Below, piece after piece: positions 5,650-5,688 of a DNA stretch of 5,688 nucleotides; position 1 is the first letter of the stretch, and the number at the start of each line of letters is the position of its first letter. The notes beneath the pieces were generated by a model, which searched no databases, was not told the DNA's origin, and saw only the letters and a program-made list of their open reading frames with translations. The position numbers were made by a program, and so were the translations under genes. The DNA is taken from contig RFQN01000099.1 of assembly GCA_009924965.1 (NCBI GenBank), positions 1-5,688 on the forward strand, given 5' to 3'. Source of the stretch: Verrucomicrobiota bacterium. Its GTDB lineage: Bacteria > Verrucomicrobiota > Verrucomicrobiia > Opitutales > UBA953.

Positions 5650-5688
5650 TTACTGAGGGGCGGAGGCGCGGACGCCACAAGCCACTTC
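5650..5688 (-). CDS. C-terminal end of an unidentified minus-strand gene (partial)
   Basis: Twelve codons entering from the right edge read EVACGVRASAPQ and end in TAA at 5652-5650. Eight of the twelve end in G or C, and the intrinsic terminator starts about 32 bases after the stop, which supports a gene ending here. A competing frame would stop with TGA at 5626-5624, and its codon use looks poorer. The product cannot be identified from so few residues. Confidence 0.4.
   Translation of the reverse strand, partial: EVACGVRASAPQ

Overview
The window is about two thirds G+C and is almost filled by one tightly packed minus-strand gene series. I see no rRNA, tRNA, CRISPR array, insertion sequence, phage gene or toxin-like cassette. 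The gene content is housekeeping. The base composition, the lack of clear Shine-Dalgarno sequences and the style of the proteins suggest a high-GC bacterium, possibly Verrucomicrobiota (Opitutales-like). That placement is an inference from general resemblance and no marker gene here proves it.

Layout, in the direction of transcription (right to left). The last codons of an upstream minus-strand gene lie at 5688-5650, followed by an intrinsic terminator at 5617-5584 and a short AT-rich stretch that probably holds the promoter of the main unit. Then come: an AsmA-like membrane-anchored protein (5484-4714), grpE (4709-4203), dnaJ (4191-3052), nadC (3013-2084), birA (2080-1091), coaX (1046-294) and a small protein with two membrane segments (297-28). 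At the far left, the last nine codons of a plus-strand gene converge on the small-protein gene, and the two stop codons overlap.

Gaps between the minus-strand genes run from a 4-base overlap to 44 bases, so all seven probably form one operon. It joins two themes. GrpE and DnaJ are co-chaperones of DnaK, which is not in the window. NadC, BirA and CoaX serve three cofactors: NAD synthesis from quinolinate, biotin attachment to carboxylases together with biotin-responsive repression, and the first step of CoA synthesis. Neighbouring nadC, birA and coaX genes are known from other bacteria. Joining them behind grpE-dnaJ is the less usual part.

The two proteins of unknown role, the AsmA-like one at the start and the two-segment membrane protein at the end, are the least explained parts. 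I found no convincing sign of a new biological system; the findings are modest leads.
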